A stretch of 33,105 bases of DNA from JBCCFW01 sp039029535 (GTDB lineage Bacteria; Acidobacteriota; JBCCFW01). Made by a program: the position numbers and the translations under genes. Positions 1 through 8,038 of this stretch are shown here, in pieces. Under the pieces are notes generated by a model, which saw only the letters and a list, made by a program, of their open reading frames with translations, searched no databases and was not told the DNA's origin. The stretch's first letter is position 1; the number at the start of each line of letters is the position of its first letter. The stretch covers positions 1-33,105 of the forward strand of contig JBCCFW010000080.1 in assembly GCA_039029535.1 (NCBI GenBank). Reading direction: 5' to 3'.

Positions 1-2
1 GA

Positions 3-405
3 GAAAATGGGTCGGGAATGATTCGGATCACCCTGGTCGTTGGGGCCGGGAAACAGGGTCGACAAAAATACGATGCCCAGGCCCTCAAAACCGTCACATC
101 CACCCTTCAATCCGTGGGATTTTCCGAAGATCGAGGTGCCAGCTGCGTCCGGTCCTGTGCAGGCCTCTTCAAATTCCAACATGATACGGGCAAAAACCTC
201 AAGACGGTCGTCGTTTTTCCCAAAGTCCTAGAGGAAAAAACGAATGCTGCTGGTGGAGCCAACGCTACGAACTCATCCTCCGAAGCATCCGATTCCATCT
301 TGCCTGCCGGGTCCATGACCGCCAAAGTGGCCATGTCGAGCATGAATGTCTTTCGAAACATGGTTCAGGCCAAGACGCCGACCTGGTACGACCCGCGACG
401 CAGAC
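3..405 (+). CDS. Partial open frame of eukaryote-like protein; probable foreign or chimeric segment
   Basis: The frame is open from the window edge; the first ATG is at 18. It reads as a plausible protein with a stretch like VVGAGKQGRQKYD, then EDRGASC, then QHDTGKNLKTVVVFPK, and a Ser/Ala-rich linker. Base and codon use differ from the rest of the window: AAA, CAA, GAA, TCC and GAT are common and there are A- and T-runs, whereas elsewhere nearly every third position is G or C. The character recalls conserved eukaryotic (perhaps microalgal) proteins, but I cannot name the family. After about 395-411 the frame continues to 1634 only as the antisense of bacterial genes, so meaningful coding stops at the junction. 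The opposite-strand NADAR gene loses its homology at the same place. An assembly chimera or contaminant is the simplest explanation; genuine transfer is possible. Confidence 0.4.
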
Positions 406-624
406 TCCTTTCATCATCCAGTGCTCGGCCGTCGGATACCGCTGACCGTCGACCTCGAAGGGAGCGACGAAGAACTGGCTCAGGCAGGTCGAGCCGATCG
501 ACCCATCAGGCCGAGGGCGATGTCCCCAGAAGCAGAGGTACTCGAACGCAGCGCCCGCGTCGACGGCCTCGCGGAGCTCGTCACGCGACCGGGGAAGCTG
601 AATCGAGGTCGTGTCGTTCGTCAT
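265..624 (-). CDS. NADAR-domain protein (ADP-ribosyl N-glycosidase family), truncated in mid-domain
   Basis: The first ~70 residues match the NADAR/YbiA family: FWGHRPRPDG, then CLSQFF, then YPTAEHWMMK, which includes the family's conserved Glu-His. The rest of the domain, normally another ~100 residues with the second half of the active site, is missing. After the MMK codons (about 409-417) the frame gives unrelated sequence until a stop at 265. The start at 624 is chosen because its ATG overlaps the upstream PARG-like gene's TGA (ATGA, 621-624) and has GGAGG five bases before it. An in-frame ATG at 636 would lie inside the upstream gene. NADAR enzymes remove ADP-ribose from guanine bases and act on riboflavin intermediates (family knowledge). 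As written the protein is probably inactive. The break coincides with a composition change, so it is more likely an assembly edge than a real pseudogene. Confidence 0.7.
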   Translation of the reverse strand: MTNDTTSIQLPRSRDELREAVDAGAAFEYLCFWGHRPRPDGSIGSTCLSQFFVAPFEVDGQRYPTAEHWMMKGVCVAGRTRSASWPEPCFERHSCSTWPLWRSWTRQARWNRMLRRMSS

Positions 625-1475
625 GCGGCCCTCCACGAGGCGAAGCGGTGCTCGAAGGCACGGCGGTTGGCGTCCTGGGCCTTGCTGCTCCAGGCCGCGA
701 AGATCACGGTGTCGAAGTCACCGGCGAAGCTCGGACCCTCCAGCCAGTCCGCGAAGACATCGGCGACGACTCGTGGGTCGTTTCGGAAGACGCCACAGCC
801 CCAGGGACCGAGGACGAGCTGACGGTGTCCCTCGTCGGCGGCGACCGCGAGCACCATCCCGGCCCGCCGACGCAAGGTCTCACGGACGGCCGGTCCGTCT
901 TCCGGGTTCCGCTCGAGCGCCACGCCCGCGTTCGGAGCCGGCGCGGTGATCACCGACAGCGGCACGGGCTCGGGATGAAAGGCGCCCGACGCGTCTCGAA
1001 AGAACGGCACGGCGGGGGAGTGGATGACGTGATCGGTGTAGAGCGGCGTCCCGCACGCGCGGTTCGCTTCGTAGTACTCCGAGGCCCGCTCGAGCGCCGG
1101 GTACAGGGCCGACGCCCGGGCCAGGTCCTCCTCCTGAGCCCGGGCGCCACCGAGGAAGCCGCCCCCCGGGTTCTTCGCGGACGCGAAGTTGAGCAGGACG
1201 ACGCTGCGATCCGGCGCCCCCCTCCAGAGCCGGATCGCCGCCTCGTCCGTCCGCTCGGCCGTCACCTCCACCCGGGGCGGCGTCCCGCCGTCTCCTCCGG
1301 CCTGACGCTCCTCCAGCAGCCGCGTCAGACCCTCGGGACGATGGACTCGGGTGCCCTCCACGCAGCGCTCGAGCCACGGCGAGAGACTCACTCGCCGGCC
1401 GTCGTGCTCGTAGGCACCCTCCCGAGCAACCCTCAGGGTCACCTGCGCCTGGTCTTTCCTCTCCGTTCTCGACAT
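621..1475 (-). CDS. Microbial-type poly(ADP-ribose) glycohydrolase (TIGR02452 / PARG_cat family)
   Basis: A 284-residue protein of the bacterial PARG-like macrodomain family (DUF2263/TIGR02452). The catalytic signature is intact: NFASAKNPGGGF with GGG at about residues 104-106, followed by QEE at 114-116 where the second Glu is catalytic in PARGs. The later LGPWGCGVFRNDP segment is the family's second conserved block. It should hydrolyse ADP-ribose linkages on proteins or nucleic acid in the cytoplasm. The start at 1475 is preferred over the in-frame ATG at 1505. The longer form's first codons coincide with a promoter and palindrome, and the -10 box lies exactly six bases before 1475, which suggests a leaderless transcript. 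The gene overlaps the NADAR gene by ATGA, so the two should be co-translated as an ADP-ribose-removal pair. No ADP-ribosyltransferase is visible nearby. Confidence 0.88.
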   Translation of the reverse strand: MSRTERKDQAQVTLRVAREGAYEHDGRRVSLSPWLERCVEGTRVHRPEGLTRLLEERQAGGDGGTPPRVEVTAERTDEAAIRLWRGAPDRSVVLLNFASAKNPGGGFLGGARAQEEDLARASALYPALERASEYYEANRACGTPLYTDHVIHSPAVPFFRDASGAFHPEPVPLSVITAPAPNAGVALERNPEDGPAVRETLRRRAGMVLAVAADEGHRQLVLGPWGCGVFRNDPRVVADVFADWLEGPSFAGDFDTVIFAAWSSKAQDANRRAFEHRFASWRAA

Positions 1476-1481
1476 GTCCAC

Positions 1482-1510
1482 ATCATAGTGTATGAAGTAC
1501 ACCATGGCAA
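1482..1510 (-). promoter_or_regulatory. Sigma-70 type promoter of the PARG-NADAR operon
   Basis: On the minus strand TTGCCA (1510-1505) is followed after exactly 17 bases by TATGAT (1487-1482). Each hexamer matches the consensus at five of six positions. Six bases separate TATGAT from the ATG at 1475, so transcription would start at or beside the A of the start codon and the message would be leaderless or nearly so. Confidence 0.7.
1484..1506. promoter_or_regulatory. Palindromic operator candidate inside the PARG promoter spacer
   Basis: The 23-bp inverted repeat CAT-A-GTGTA-TGAAG-TACAC-C-ATG has eight of nine arm positions paired around a 5-bp centre. It overlaps the -10 box and the whole spacer, so a dimeric regulator bound here would block RNA polymerase. 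The regulator is unknown. An ADP-ribose- or NAD-responsive repressor is an inference from the genes controlled. Confidence 0.55.
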
Positions 1511-1612
1511 GTCCGGGGGGTGCCGTCAGCTTCGAGCTCCGCGTTCGTTACTCCCTGACAAGCGCGCCAGCTCGTTTTCTCATCATGGTGATCACGCCGG
1601 GGGAGCGGACCC

Positions 1613-1624
1613 TACATTGCAGTC
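1613..1624 (+). promoter_or_regulatory. -10 element six bases before the M36-like protease start
   Basis: TACATT (1613-1618) lies exactly six bases before ATG 1625, and no Shine-Dalgarno sequence precedes either candidate start. The same hexamer-N6-start spacing occurs before the PARG and kinase genes. No good -35 is visible; TGATCA at 1589 is the nearest candidate. Confidence 0.4.
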
Positions 1625-4600
1625 ATGGACCTGAAGCCCGCCCAACTCGTCATTCCTGCCTCGATGCGGCTGAAGTCCGGTCTCGTCACCGGCCTGCTCC
1701 TGTGTTGTGTCCTCGTCACGCGACCGAGCTCCGCTCAGCCTCAGGGCCCCTCGGCCCTGGATGCCTTCCGCGCTCGCTACGGAGCGGGATGGTCCCTTCA
1801 CTTCGACGACCAGAGCGGTCGTCCTCGACGGCTCGTCGGCGGCGCGATCTCATTGCTGTCAGCGGACCAACGGGGGGCGGGTCACGAGGCGGCGATGGCC
1901 GCCACGCGTCGCGCGCGCGACTTCCTGCGGGAGCACCAGGACCTCCTCGGCGTGAAGGAAGACGAGCTCCGGCTGTCGGACGCCGGTGTCCTGTCGCTGC
2001 GGCGAGGGCGGCTCACGGTGCTTCACTTCGAGCCGCATCCGCACGGCATCCCGGTCATCGGCGGGCGCGTGAGCCTCGTCGTCAACCGCGGCAACCTCAT
2101 TGCCGTGCACCTCGTCGGCACGACGCCGGTGAGCGTCAGCCCGCAGCCGACCATCGACTCCGGTGAGGCCTGGCGCCGGTCGCTCGCCGCGGCGCAGCTC
2201 GCCGAAGCGGACGTTCGAGGAGGGGCGAGCCCGAAGCTGGGTTTCTGGTCCGAGCCGTCGGGGCATCGCTTGGTCTGGGAGACGACGGTCGTGCACCGCC
2301 GACACCCTCAGCGACTCCGTGTTCGACTCGATGCTCGCACTGGGGTCGTCATCGACGTCACCGACGAGACGGTGTCCGCCTGTCCCGACGCGCCGCCGGC
2401 CGGGCTCGACAAGCGTGTTCTCGGTGGCGTGAAGCCGCACGGCGACGGGGACGAGGAGCGTCAGGAGCTCCTCCCCAACGGCCTGGTCGAGACCTCGTCG
2501 GTCGGTGCCGACGGTTTCTTCGCGCCGCCGGGGCCCACCTACGACGGCACCCTCAGCGGTCCCCACTTCAGCATCGAGTGTCAGGGTTGCGAGAACCCGA
2601 CCCCGACGGCTCCCAGCGGTGCCGACGGTGACGTCGACTTCGGGACGGGTGGTGAGGACCAGGTCGGTAACGGGACCTCGACCCCGGCCGACCGCGCCAC
2701 CTGGTTCCATGCCGAGATGGCACGTCGTCATGCATCTCGCTGGGTCGACTTCCCCTTCCTCGACCAGTGGGTGCCCCTGCGCACGAACATCCCGCAGGCC
2801 TGCAACGCCTACTGGGACGGCAGCTCGCTCAACTTCTTCCAGTCGTCGCATCGCTGTGGCAACACGGGTGAGAACCGCGACGTCATCGGTCACGAGTGGG
2901 GACACGGCCTCGACGACAACGACGGCATCCCCACGCCGGGGCTCGCCATCGACGCCGCCACCGGTGAGGGCGTGGCCGACGCCATCGCCTTGCTGCGCAG
3001 CCGCGACCCCTGCATCGGCGAGAGCTTCCATCGCGACGACGCCGCGTTCCCGTCCGACACCTGTGACGGCGTGCGTGACCTCGACGAGCTCTCGTCCGGT
3101 CATCAGCTCGGCATGCCGGCGACGCTCGCGACCGACAACGTCGGCGACAAGTGCCCGCCGAGCGGTCACTACCGCGGTCCGCTCGGTCGCCAGGGCCACT
3201 GCGAGGGCCAGATCTTCGGTCAGGCGCTTTGGAACCTCGTTCAGACCTTCCGCACCGGCGCGTCCCATCCCGACGGCACGCCGCTCCCGCCGGGCAACCC
3301 CGCCCTGGCCGAGGACGACGCCTGGGAGTTGCTCGAGGAGCTGTTCTATCTCTCTCGTCCGTTGATGGCGTCGTATGCGCCGAGTCACCTGCAAGCCATC
3401 GGGATGGGTGCGTACGAGGCCTTCCTCCTCGTCGACGACGAGGGGGACGGCCTGGCGACCGGCACGCCTCATGCCGCAGCGATCAACGAGGCCTTCGCGC
3501 ATCACGGGATCACCGAGCTGGACCTGGTCGCCGACGCGCCGGCCCTCCCGCGTCCAGCTTCACCGGCGGTGACCCTGACGGCGGTGCCCGACGCCGCGAG
3601 CGGTCTCCTCGCGCTGCGCGTCGACTGGACCGACACGGGTGCCGCGGCTTACGAGGTGCTCCGCTCCGACGAGCCCACCGACGCCTTCCTGCCCGTGGCG
3701 CCTCCCGTCGATCCGGGAGTCGGCAGCCTCGTCGATCGGGGCGTGCTGGCGGGACGTAGCTATCGCTACCGCGTCGTCGCCCTCGACGCCGACGGCGTGC
3801 GCTCGGCTGACGCCGTCGCGGTCGCCGGCAGCGCGGGACCACTCGTGCGGATCGCCGACCTGCGCATCGACGACACGGCCCTGGGCAACGGCAACGCCGT
3901 GCTCGAGGCAGGTGAGACCGCCTCGGTCTTCGTCGACCTCGTGAACCGGGGCAGCGGTCCGGCGAGCAACGCCTTCGCGAGCCTGGCCATCGACGAAGCG
4001 ACGGTGGTCGTTCTCGATCCGGGACCGATCGCCTACGGCACGATCGCGGCCGGGGCCACCGTGCCGGCCCCCGCACCGTTCCAGGTCCTTGCCGACGCCG
4101 GGGCGCCGCGCTGGGTCACGGTGACCGTGTCGTCGCAGTCCGACGAAGGCTGTCTCGATGCGGTGCATGTCCTCGAGCTGGGCGTGGCCTGGCTCGAGAA
4201 GCTCGAGCATCGAACCGACGACACGGCCGGTGGCGATGGCGACGGTCAGTGGGATCCCGGCGAGTCGGTCGTGCTGACCATCGACGTCGAGGACCAGGGC
4301 CTGCTCGACGCGCCCGACGTCGACGGCACCCTTCGCTTCCGCGGACCACCGGTCATGGGCGTCACCCTCGTCGACGACACGGCCGACTGGGGGACGATCG
4401 CGTCCCGCGCCGGCGCGTTCCCGACGCTGCCGCCGGGCTTCACGCTCCTGGCGGACCCTGGGCTTGGACCTCGGACCAAGGTGCCGCTCACTCTCGACCT
4501 GCGCATCGACGGCGTCGCTCACCGCAGCTTCGACTTCAACCTCACCGTCGGCGGCTTCCCGCCCGGTCAGCGTGAGTGGGGCTACGACGTGCCCGGGGTC

Positions 4601-6703
4601 GGCAGCATCGACGCGATCACGCCGCTGGTCTTGCACCTCACCGACGACGACGCGGACGGTGCCATCACGACCTGCGACACGCCCGACATCGTCGCTTGGG
4701 CCTTCAACGGCGCCGAGCCACGCTCCATCGTCGCGATCTCCGGTGACTCCGGTGACCTGCACTGGGAGTTCGTCGGCCCCGAGACCAACACGCGCCCCTT
4801 CGCCGGCCTCGCCGGTGGCGACATCAACGGCGACGGGCTTCCCGAGACCGTCCTCGTGGACGTCGATGCCCACGTGCACGCCTTCTCGGCGGACGGCGAG
4901 CTGCTCTGGACCAGCGCCAACCCGGCCCAGGCCGATCAAGCGTCGGCTTCTGCCAGCCTCGCCCACGTGTCACCGCAGGTCTGGGACCTGGACGGTGACG
5001 GCGACATCGAGGTCGTCGCCGGGTTGACCGTCCTGCGCGGCGTCGACGGCTCGCTGGTCTGGGAGTCTCGGGAAGCGAACCGAGGGCACTCCCTGGTCGG
5101 GGACTTCGACCTCGACGGCACGATGGAGATCCTCTCCAACCGCGTGGCCTACCGCTACGACGGCACGCCGTACCCGTTCGCGCTCCCCGGACCCTACGTC
5201 GGCAACGCGCCGCAGACGACGCTCGTTCAGTTCGACGACGACCCCGAGCCCGAGATCGTCGTGTCGGCGACCCTCGCGCACGAGCACACCGGTGAGCGGA
5301 TCTGGACCCTCAACCTCCCAGGTGAGGCGCCGGTGGGAGCGCAGTGTGTCTTCGACTTCGATCGCGACGGCTACGACGAGCTCGTCGTCTCGAACCGTTC
5401 GGCGCTCCATCTCGTCGAGGAAGACGGCTCGATCGCGTGGAGCACGCCCGTCGACGACGGGAGCGGGGGCTCGGGTTGCTCGGTCTTCGACTTCGACGGC
5501 GACGAGCGCCCCGAGATCGTCTATCGCGACGAGGTCAATCTCATGATCCTCGACGCGACCGACGCCGAGATCCTGTGGTCGACGCCCATGCGGCACGGCA
5601 CGGCGTTCGAGTACCCGGTCGTGGCGGACGTCGACGCGGACGGCTCGGCGGAGATCGTCGTGCTCGGTCAGAACGAGGAGGCGGGCAACCTGCACGTCTA
5701 TGGCAACGACGCCTGGCTCCCGGCGCTCCAGGTCTGGAACCAGGAGGACTATCGCTCCACGCTGGTCACCGAGCTGGGTGACGTCGTCTCTGACCCCTTC
5801 CCGAGCTGGCTGGCCCGTGCCGGATTCCGTGCGCAGGCCCTGGGGCAGGACTTCACCTGCCTCTGCAACTCACCGACTCTCGCCGTCAGCTCGAGCGTGC
5901 CCGACTGCGGCGAGCTGCTCCACTGCTTCTCGGCGCCCGTCGAGGCGGGGCAGGGGCCCTACGAGCTCACCTGGGACTTCGGTGACGGCTCCGATCCGGT
6001 GGTGAGCAGCGCTCCCTGTCATCTCTATCCGGCGCCTGGCGACTACGCCGTGCGCGTGAGCGTGAAGGACGTGAACGGCTGCACCGACGAAACCGGAATG
6101 CTCGCGCGCGTGCGGGACGAGCTCCTCGTGAGCTTCGAGAGCCCGCCGGACTGTCCGGGAGACGCCTGCCTCATCGCCGACGTCGACGGCGGTCAGGCCC
6201 CCTACGAGCACGCCTGGGATCTCGGCGTTGGTGGTGAGGCGATCCCCGGTGACGAGCTCTGCCAGGCCTGGGAGGCGGGTGAGCACGTCGTGACCCTGCT
6301 GTCGCGGGACGCCAACGGTTGTCTCGCCGAGCACTCGCTGACCTTCACGGTGGCGGACCCGAGCAGCCTGCCGGAGGTGTCGCCTCCGGGCTCGTCGACC
6401 CCGCTGCGCGTGCGACGCAGCGGCGCCGACCTACAGCTCACCTGGGAGGTCACGGTGCTCGACTCGGGCGTGTACCAAGGCGACATCGCCTCGCTGCCCC
6501 TGGTCGGTTACACGCACGAGGCGACCATGGCCTGCCGCGACATCGACGGCGACGTGCTGCTGCCGCTGCCCGATGGGAACGTCTACTTCCTCGTGGCGAC
6601 CGCGGCCTGTGAGCTCACGCGAATCGAGGGCAGCTACGGTCGTGACAGCGAGGGACGAGCCCGACCGAGCGCTGGCGAGCTCGGTCGGATGAGCTGTCCT
6701 TAG
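1625..6703 (+). CDS. Giant secreted M36-like metalloprotease with FG-GAP/VCBS and PKD repeats
   Basis: A 1692-residue exported protein. A signal peptide lies at about residues 14-37 (MRLKSGLVTGLLLCCVLV...SSA). An FTP/PepSY-like propeptide follows to about 260. The catalytic region carries HEWGH at 423-427 and the third zinc-ligand context GEGVAD with Glu448, as in fungalysin-like gluzincins; HCEGQIFGQALWNL also fits the family. After it come an FN3-like domain (about 650-735), CARDB-like beta domains, and seven Asp-rich FG-GAP/VCBS repeats (about 1060-1360; motifs such as DINGDGLPE, DLDGDGDIE). Two PKD-like domains (WDFGDG) and a Cys-containing C-terminal module ending GRMSCP complete it. It probably degrades extracellular protein at the surface or after release. 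Start 1625 is supported by a -10 box six bases upstream; 1664 is an alternative giving a tidier signal peptide. It overlaps the convergent nhaR-like gene by 4 bp. Confidence 0.9.
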   Translation: MDLKPAQLVIPASMRLKSGLVTGLLLCCVLVTRPSSAQPQGPSALDAFRARYGAGWSLHFDDQSGRPRRLVGGAISLLSADQRGAGHEAAMAATRRARDFLREHQDLLGVKEDELRLSDAGVLSLRRGRLTVLHFEPHPHGIPVIGGRVSLVVNRGNLIAVHLVGTTPVSVSPQPTIDSGEAWRRSLAAAQLAEADVRGGASPKLGFWSEPSGHRLVWETTVVHRRHPQRLRVRLDARTGVVIDVTDETVSACPDAPPAGLDKRVLGGVKPHGDGDEERQELLPNGLVETSSVGADGFFAPPGPTYDGTLSGPHFSIECQGCENPTPTAPSGADGDVDFGTGGEDQVGNGTSTPADRATWFHAEMARRHASRWVDFPFLDQWVPLRTNIPQACNAYWDGSSLNFFQSSHRCGNTGENRDVIGHEWGHGLDDNDGIPTPGLAIDAATGEGVADAIALLRSRDPCIGESFHRDDAAFPSDTCDGVRDLDELSSGHQLGMPATLATDNVGDKCPPSGHYRGPLGRQGHCEGQIFGQALWNLVQTFRTGASHPDGTPLPPGNPALAEDDAWELLEELFYLSRPLMASYAPSHLQAIGMGAYEAFLLVDDEGDGLATGTPHAAAINEAFAHHGITELDLVADAPALPRPASPAVTLTAVPDAASGLLALRVDWTDTGAAAYEVLRSDEPTDAFLPVAPPVDPGVGSLVDRGVLAGRSYRYRVVALDADGVRSADAVAVAGSAGPLVRIADLRIDDTALGNGNAVLEAGETASVFVDLVNRGSGPASNAFASLAIDEATVVVLDPGPIAYGTIAAGATVPAPAPFQVLADAGAPRWVTVTVSSQSDEGCLDAVHVLELGVAWLEKLEHRTDDTAGGDGDGQWDPGESVVLTIDVEDQGLLDAPDVDGTLRFRGPPVMGVTLVDDTADWGTIASRAGAFPTLPPGFTLLADPGLGPRTKVPLTLDLRIDGVAHRSFDFNLTVGGFPPGQREWGYDVPGVGSIDAITPLVLHLTDDDADGAITTCDTPDIVAWAFNGAEPRSIVAISGDSGDLHWEFVGPETNTRPFAGLAGGDINGDGLPETVLVDVDAHVHAFSADGELLWTSANPAQADQASASASLAHVSPQVWDLDGDGDIEVVAGLTVLRGVDGSLVWESREANRGHSLVGDFDLDGTMEILSNRVAYRYDGTPYPFALPGPYVGNAPQTTLVQFDDDPEPEIVVSATLAHEHTGERIWTLNLPGEAPVGAQCVFDFDRDGYDELVVSNRSALHLVEEDGSIAWSTPVDDGSGGSGCSVFDFDGDERPEIVYRDEVNLMILDATDAEILWSTPMRHGTAFEYPVVADVDADGSAEIVVLGQNEEAGNLHVYGNDAWLPALQVWNQEDYRSTLVTELGDVVSDPFPSWLARAGFRAQALGQDFTCLCNSPTLAVSSSVPDCGELLHCFSAPVEAGQGPYELTWDFGDGSDPVVSSAPCHLYPAPGDYAVRVSVKDVNGCTDETGMLARVRDELLVSFESPPDCPGDACLIADVDGGQAPYEHAWDLGVGGEAIPGDELCQAWEAGEHVVTLLSRDANGCLAEHSLTFTVADPSSLPEVSPPGSSTPLRVRRSGADLQLTWEVTVLDSGVYQGDIASLPLVGYTHEATMACRDIDGDVLLPLPDGNVYFLVATAACELTRIEGSYGRDSEGRARPSAGELGRMSCP

Positions 6704-7599
6704 GCAAAGAGCGTCTCCTTCGCGTTGCTCACGATCTTCGCCACGGCGGGGTGCTTGATCCGTCGCTCGGCGGAGATCGCGTAGAAACGCTCACGGACGC
6801 TGTCCAGCTCGCCCACGATGCGGACTCGGTACTGCTTGCAGATGTCCTTGGCCACGACCGAGGGCGCGGGGAAGACACCGCGGCCGGCTTGACCGAAGAC
6901 CTTGAGCAGGGCGCTGTCTTCGAACTCGCCCGTCACTCGCGGACGGAGGTCCTCTTGCTCCAGCCAGTGATCGAGTGAGTGTCGAATGGCGGTGTTGCGC
7001 GACGGCATGAGGAAGGGCGCTCCGTCGAGGGAGCGAGGGAAGCGACGTCGCAGTCGCTGGGCGAGCTCCGGTGAGGCGAACAGGGAGGTCGCGGACTCGC
7101 CCAGGACGTGGTTGTAGGCCTTCACGTCCACTCGAGGAGCGAGGGGGATGTCGGACAGGACGAGGTCGAGCTCGTGCAGGGCGAGCTCGGCGAAGAGACG
7201 GTCGGGATGGTCTTCGCGGCAGTCGAGAAGGATCGGCTCGTCGCGATCGAGGGTGGGCAGGAGGAGCTGGAAGGCGACGAGCTTGGCCATGACGTCGGCG
7301 ATGCCCACGCGAAAGCTGGTCGGTCGGCCAGTCGGACGTCCGCGCACGGCGTCGACCAGCTCTCGCCCGGTCTGAAAGATCTCCTCGGCATAACCGTGGA
7401 CCAACTTGCCGGTGTCGGTGAGCTCCAGCAGGCGTCCGCGTCGCGTGAAGAGCGGCGATCCGATGAACGACTCGAGGCTCTTGAGCTGTGCGCTGATCGA
7501 GGGGCGGCCCACGTGCAGCTTGCGGCTGGCCGCGGCGATCCCACCCTCCTGAACGACCACCCAGAAGTAGTGGAGGTGATGGTAGTTGAGCCATTCCAT
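6700..7599 (-). CDS. nhaR: LysR-family transcriptional regulator, NhaR type
   Basis: From ATG 7599 the product is 299 residues, the usual NhaR size (E. coli ~301). The N-terminus MEWLNYHHLHYFW with the following winged helix (GGIAAASRKL, PSISAQLKSLE) is the NhaR hallmark, followed by a periplasmic-binding-protein-like effector domain. NhaR activates the Na+/H+ antiporter gene nhaA in response to sodium (family knowledge), but no antiporter gene lies in this window. The frame stays open to 7788, but that extension would run antisense through the divergent PII-like gene and lacks family similarity. ATG 7611 is a second possible start. A perfect palindrome with a T-N11-A core lies just upstream, suggesting autoregulation. 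The 3' end overlaps the protease gene by 4 bp. Confidence 0.85.
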   Translation of the reverse strand: MEWLNYHHLHYFWVVVQEGGIAAASRKLHVGRPSISAQLKSLESFIGSPLFTRRGRLLELTDTGKLVHGYAEEIFQTGRELVDAVRGRPTGRPTSFRVGIADVMAKLVAFQLLLPTLDRDEPILLDCREDHPDRLFAELALHELDLVLSDIPLAPRVDVKAYNHVLGESATSLFASPELAQRLRRRFPRSLDGAPFLMPSRNTAIRHSLDHWLEQEDLRPRVTGEFEDSALLKVFGQAGRGVFPAPSVVAKDICKQYRVRIVGELDSVRERFYAISAERRIKHPAVAKIVSNAKETLFA

Positions 7600-7611
7600 G
7601 TCGTGGAGCAT

Positions 7612-7630
7612 GCGTCGATTCGATCGACGC
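7612..7630. promoter_or_regulatory. LysR-type box (perfect palindrome, T-N11-A) upstream of nhaR
   Basis: GCGTCGAT-TCG-ATCGACGC is an 8-bp perfect inverted repeat around a 3-bp centre. The T at 7615 and A at 7627 are separated by 11 bases, the classic LysR-regulator T-N11-A arrangement. It lies 12 bp before the chosen nhaR start and in the space facing the divergent PII-like gene, so it may serve both. Confidence 0.55.
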
Positions 7631-7729
7631 AACAAGTCGAGGGAATGGGTCTGTTCGAAGGAATGGTCGGCGTGAGAGTCTGCCTGCCATCGAGCCAGCG
7701 CGCGATGAACCAAGGGGGCGGGACTCGTC

Positions 7730-8023
7730 ATGACTTGGGTGTTTCGCATCGAGATCGTCATCGATGCCCTGCACCGTGAGCAGGCCATCGAGCTCCTTCG
7801 AGCCGGAGGGCGGGACAGCTACACGCTCATCCGTGGCGTGAGCCGAGCCAACGGTCGAGGCTTGCAGTCCGACGGAAGACCTGCGGGCGCTTGGGATGAT
7901 GACTACTTGCTGACCACCTGCCTTCCGGAAGAGCTGGATGCCCTCGTCGAAGACCTCGGGCCCCTACTCAGCAAGGCCGGTGGCCTCTGTCTCGTGTCAG
8001 AGGCGAGATGGTTGGCCTGCTGA
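7730..8023 (+). CDS. PII-like (P-II superfamily) small signalling protein
   Basis: A 97-residue protein with the ferredoxin-like PII layout. A first beta strand and helix (VFRIEIVIDALHREQAIELLRAGG) lead to a YTLIRGVSRANGRG strand and T-loop region, then a second strand and helix, and a C-terminal GGLCLVSEARWL strand. It lacks the canonical GlnB signatures, so it is a PII-like protein rather than GlnB/GlnK. Such proteins often sit beside membrane transporters, including inorganic-carbon transport operons with LysR regulators, and bind nucleotides to gate them (family knowledge). Here it is divergent from the nhaR-like gene, with no transporter downstream. AAGGGGGCGGG 10-20 bases before the ATG may be the ribosome-binding site. 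The partner may be encoded elsewhere, or the locus may be a remnant. Confidence 0.6.
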   Translation: MTWVFRIEIVIDALHREQAIELLRAGGRDSYTLIRGVSRANGRGLQSDGRPAGAWDDDYLLTTCLPEELDALVEDLGPLLSKAGGLCLVSEARWLAC

Positions 8024-8038
8024 GCGTCGAGGAGGGTG

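Noticed and set aside
18..1634. A single 538-residue plus-strand protein covering the left end
   Set aside because: Beyond about 405 it is the antisense of the clearly homologous NADAR and PARG genes and turns Arg-rich, typical of shadow frames in GC-rich DNA.
1859..3505. 548-residue minus-strand frame inside the M36-like protease
   Set aside because: Low-complexity Arg/Val/Glu composition with no family match; the opposite strand has catalytic motifs.
7600..7788. Extended N-terminus for the nhaR-like gene
   Set aside because: It would overlap the divergent PII-like gene and the palindrome, and NhaR similarity begins at MEWLNYHH.
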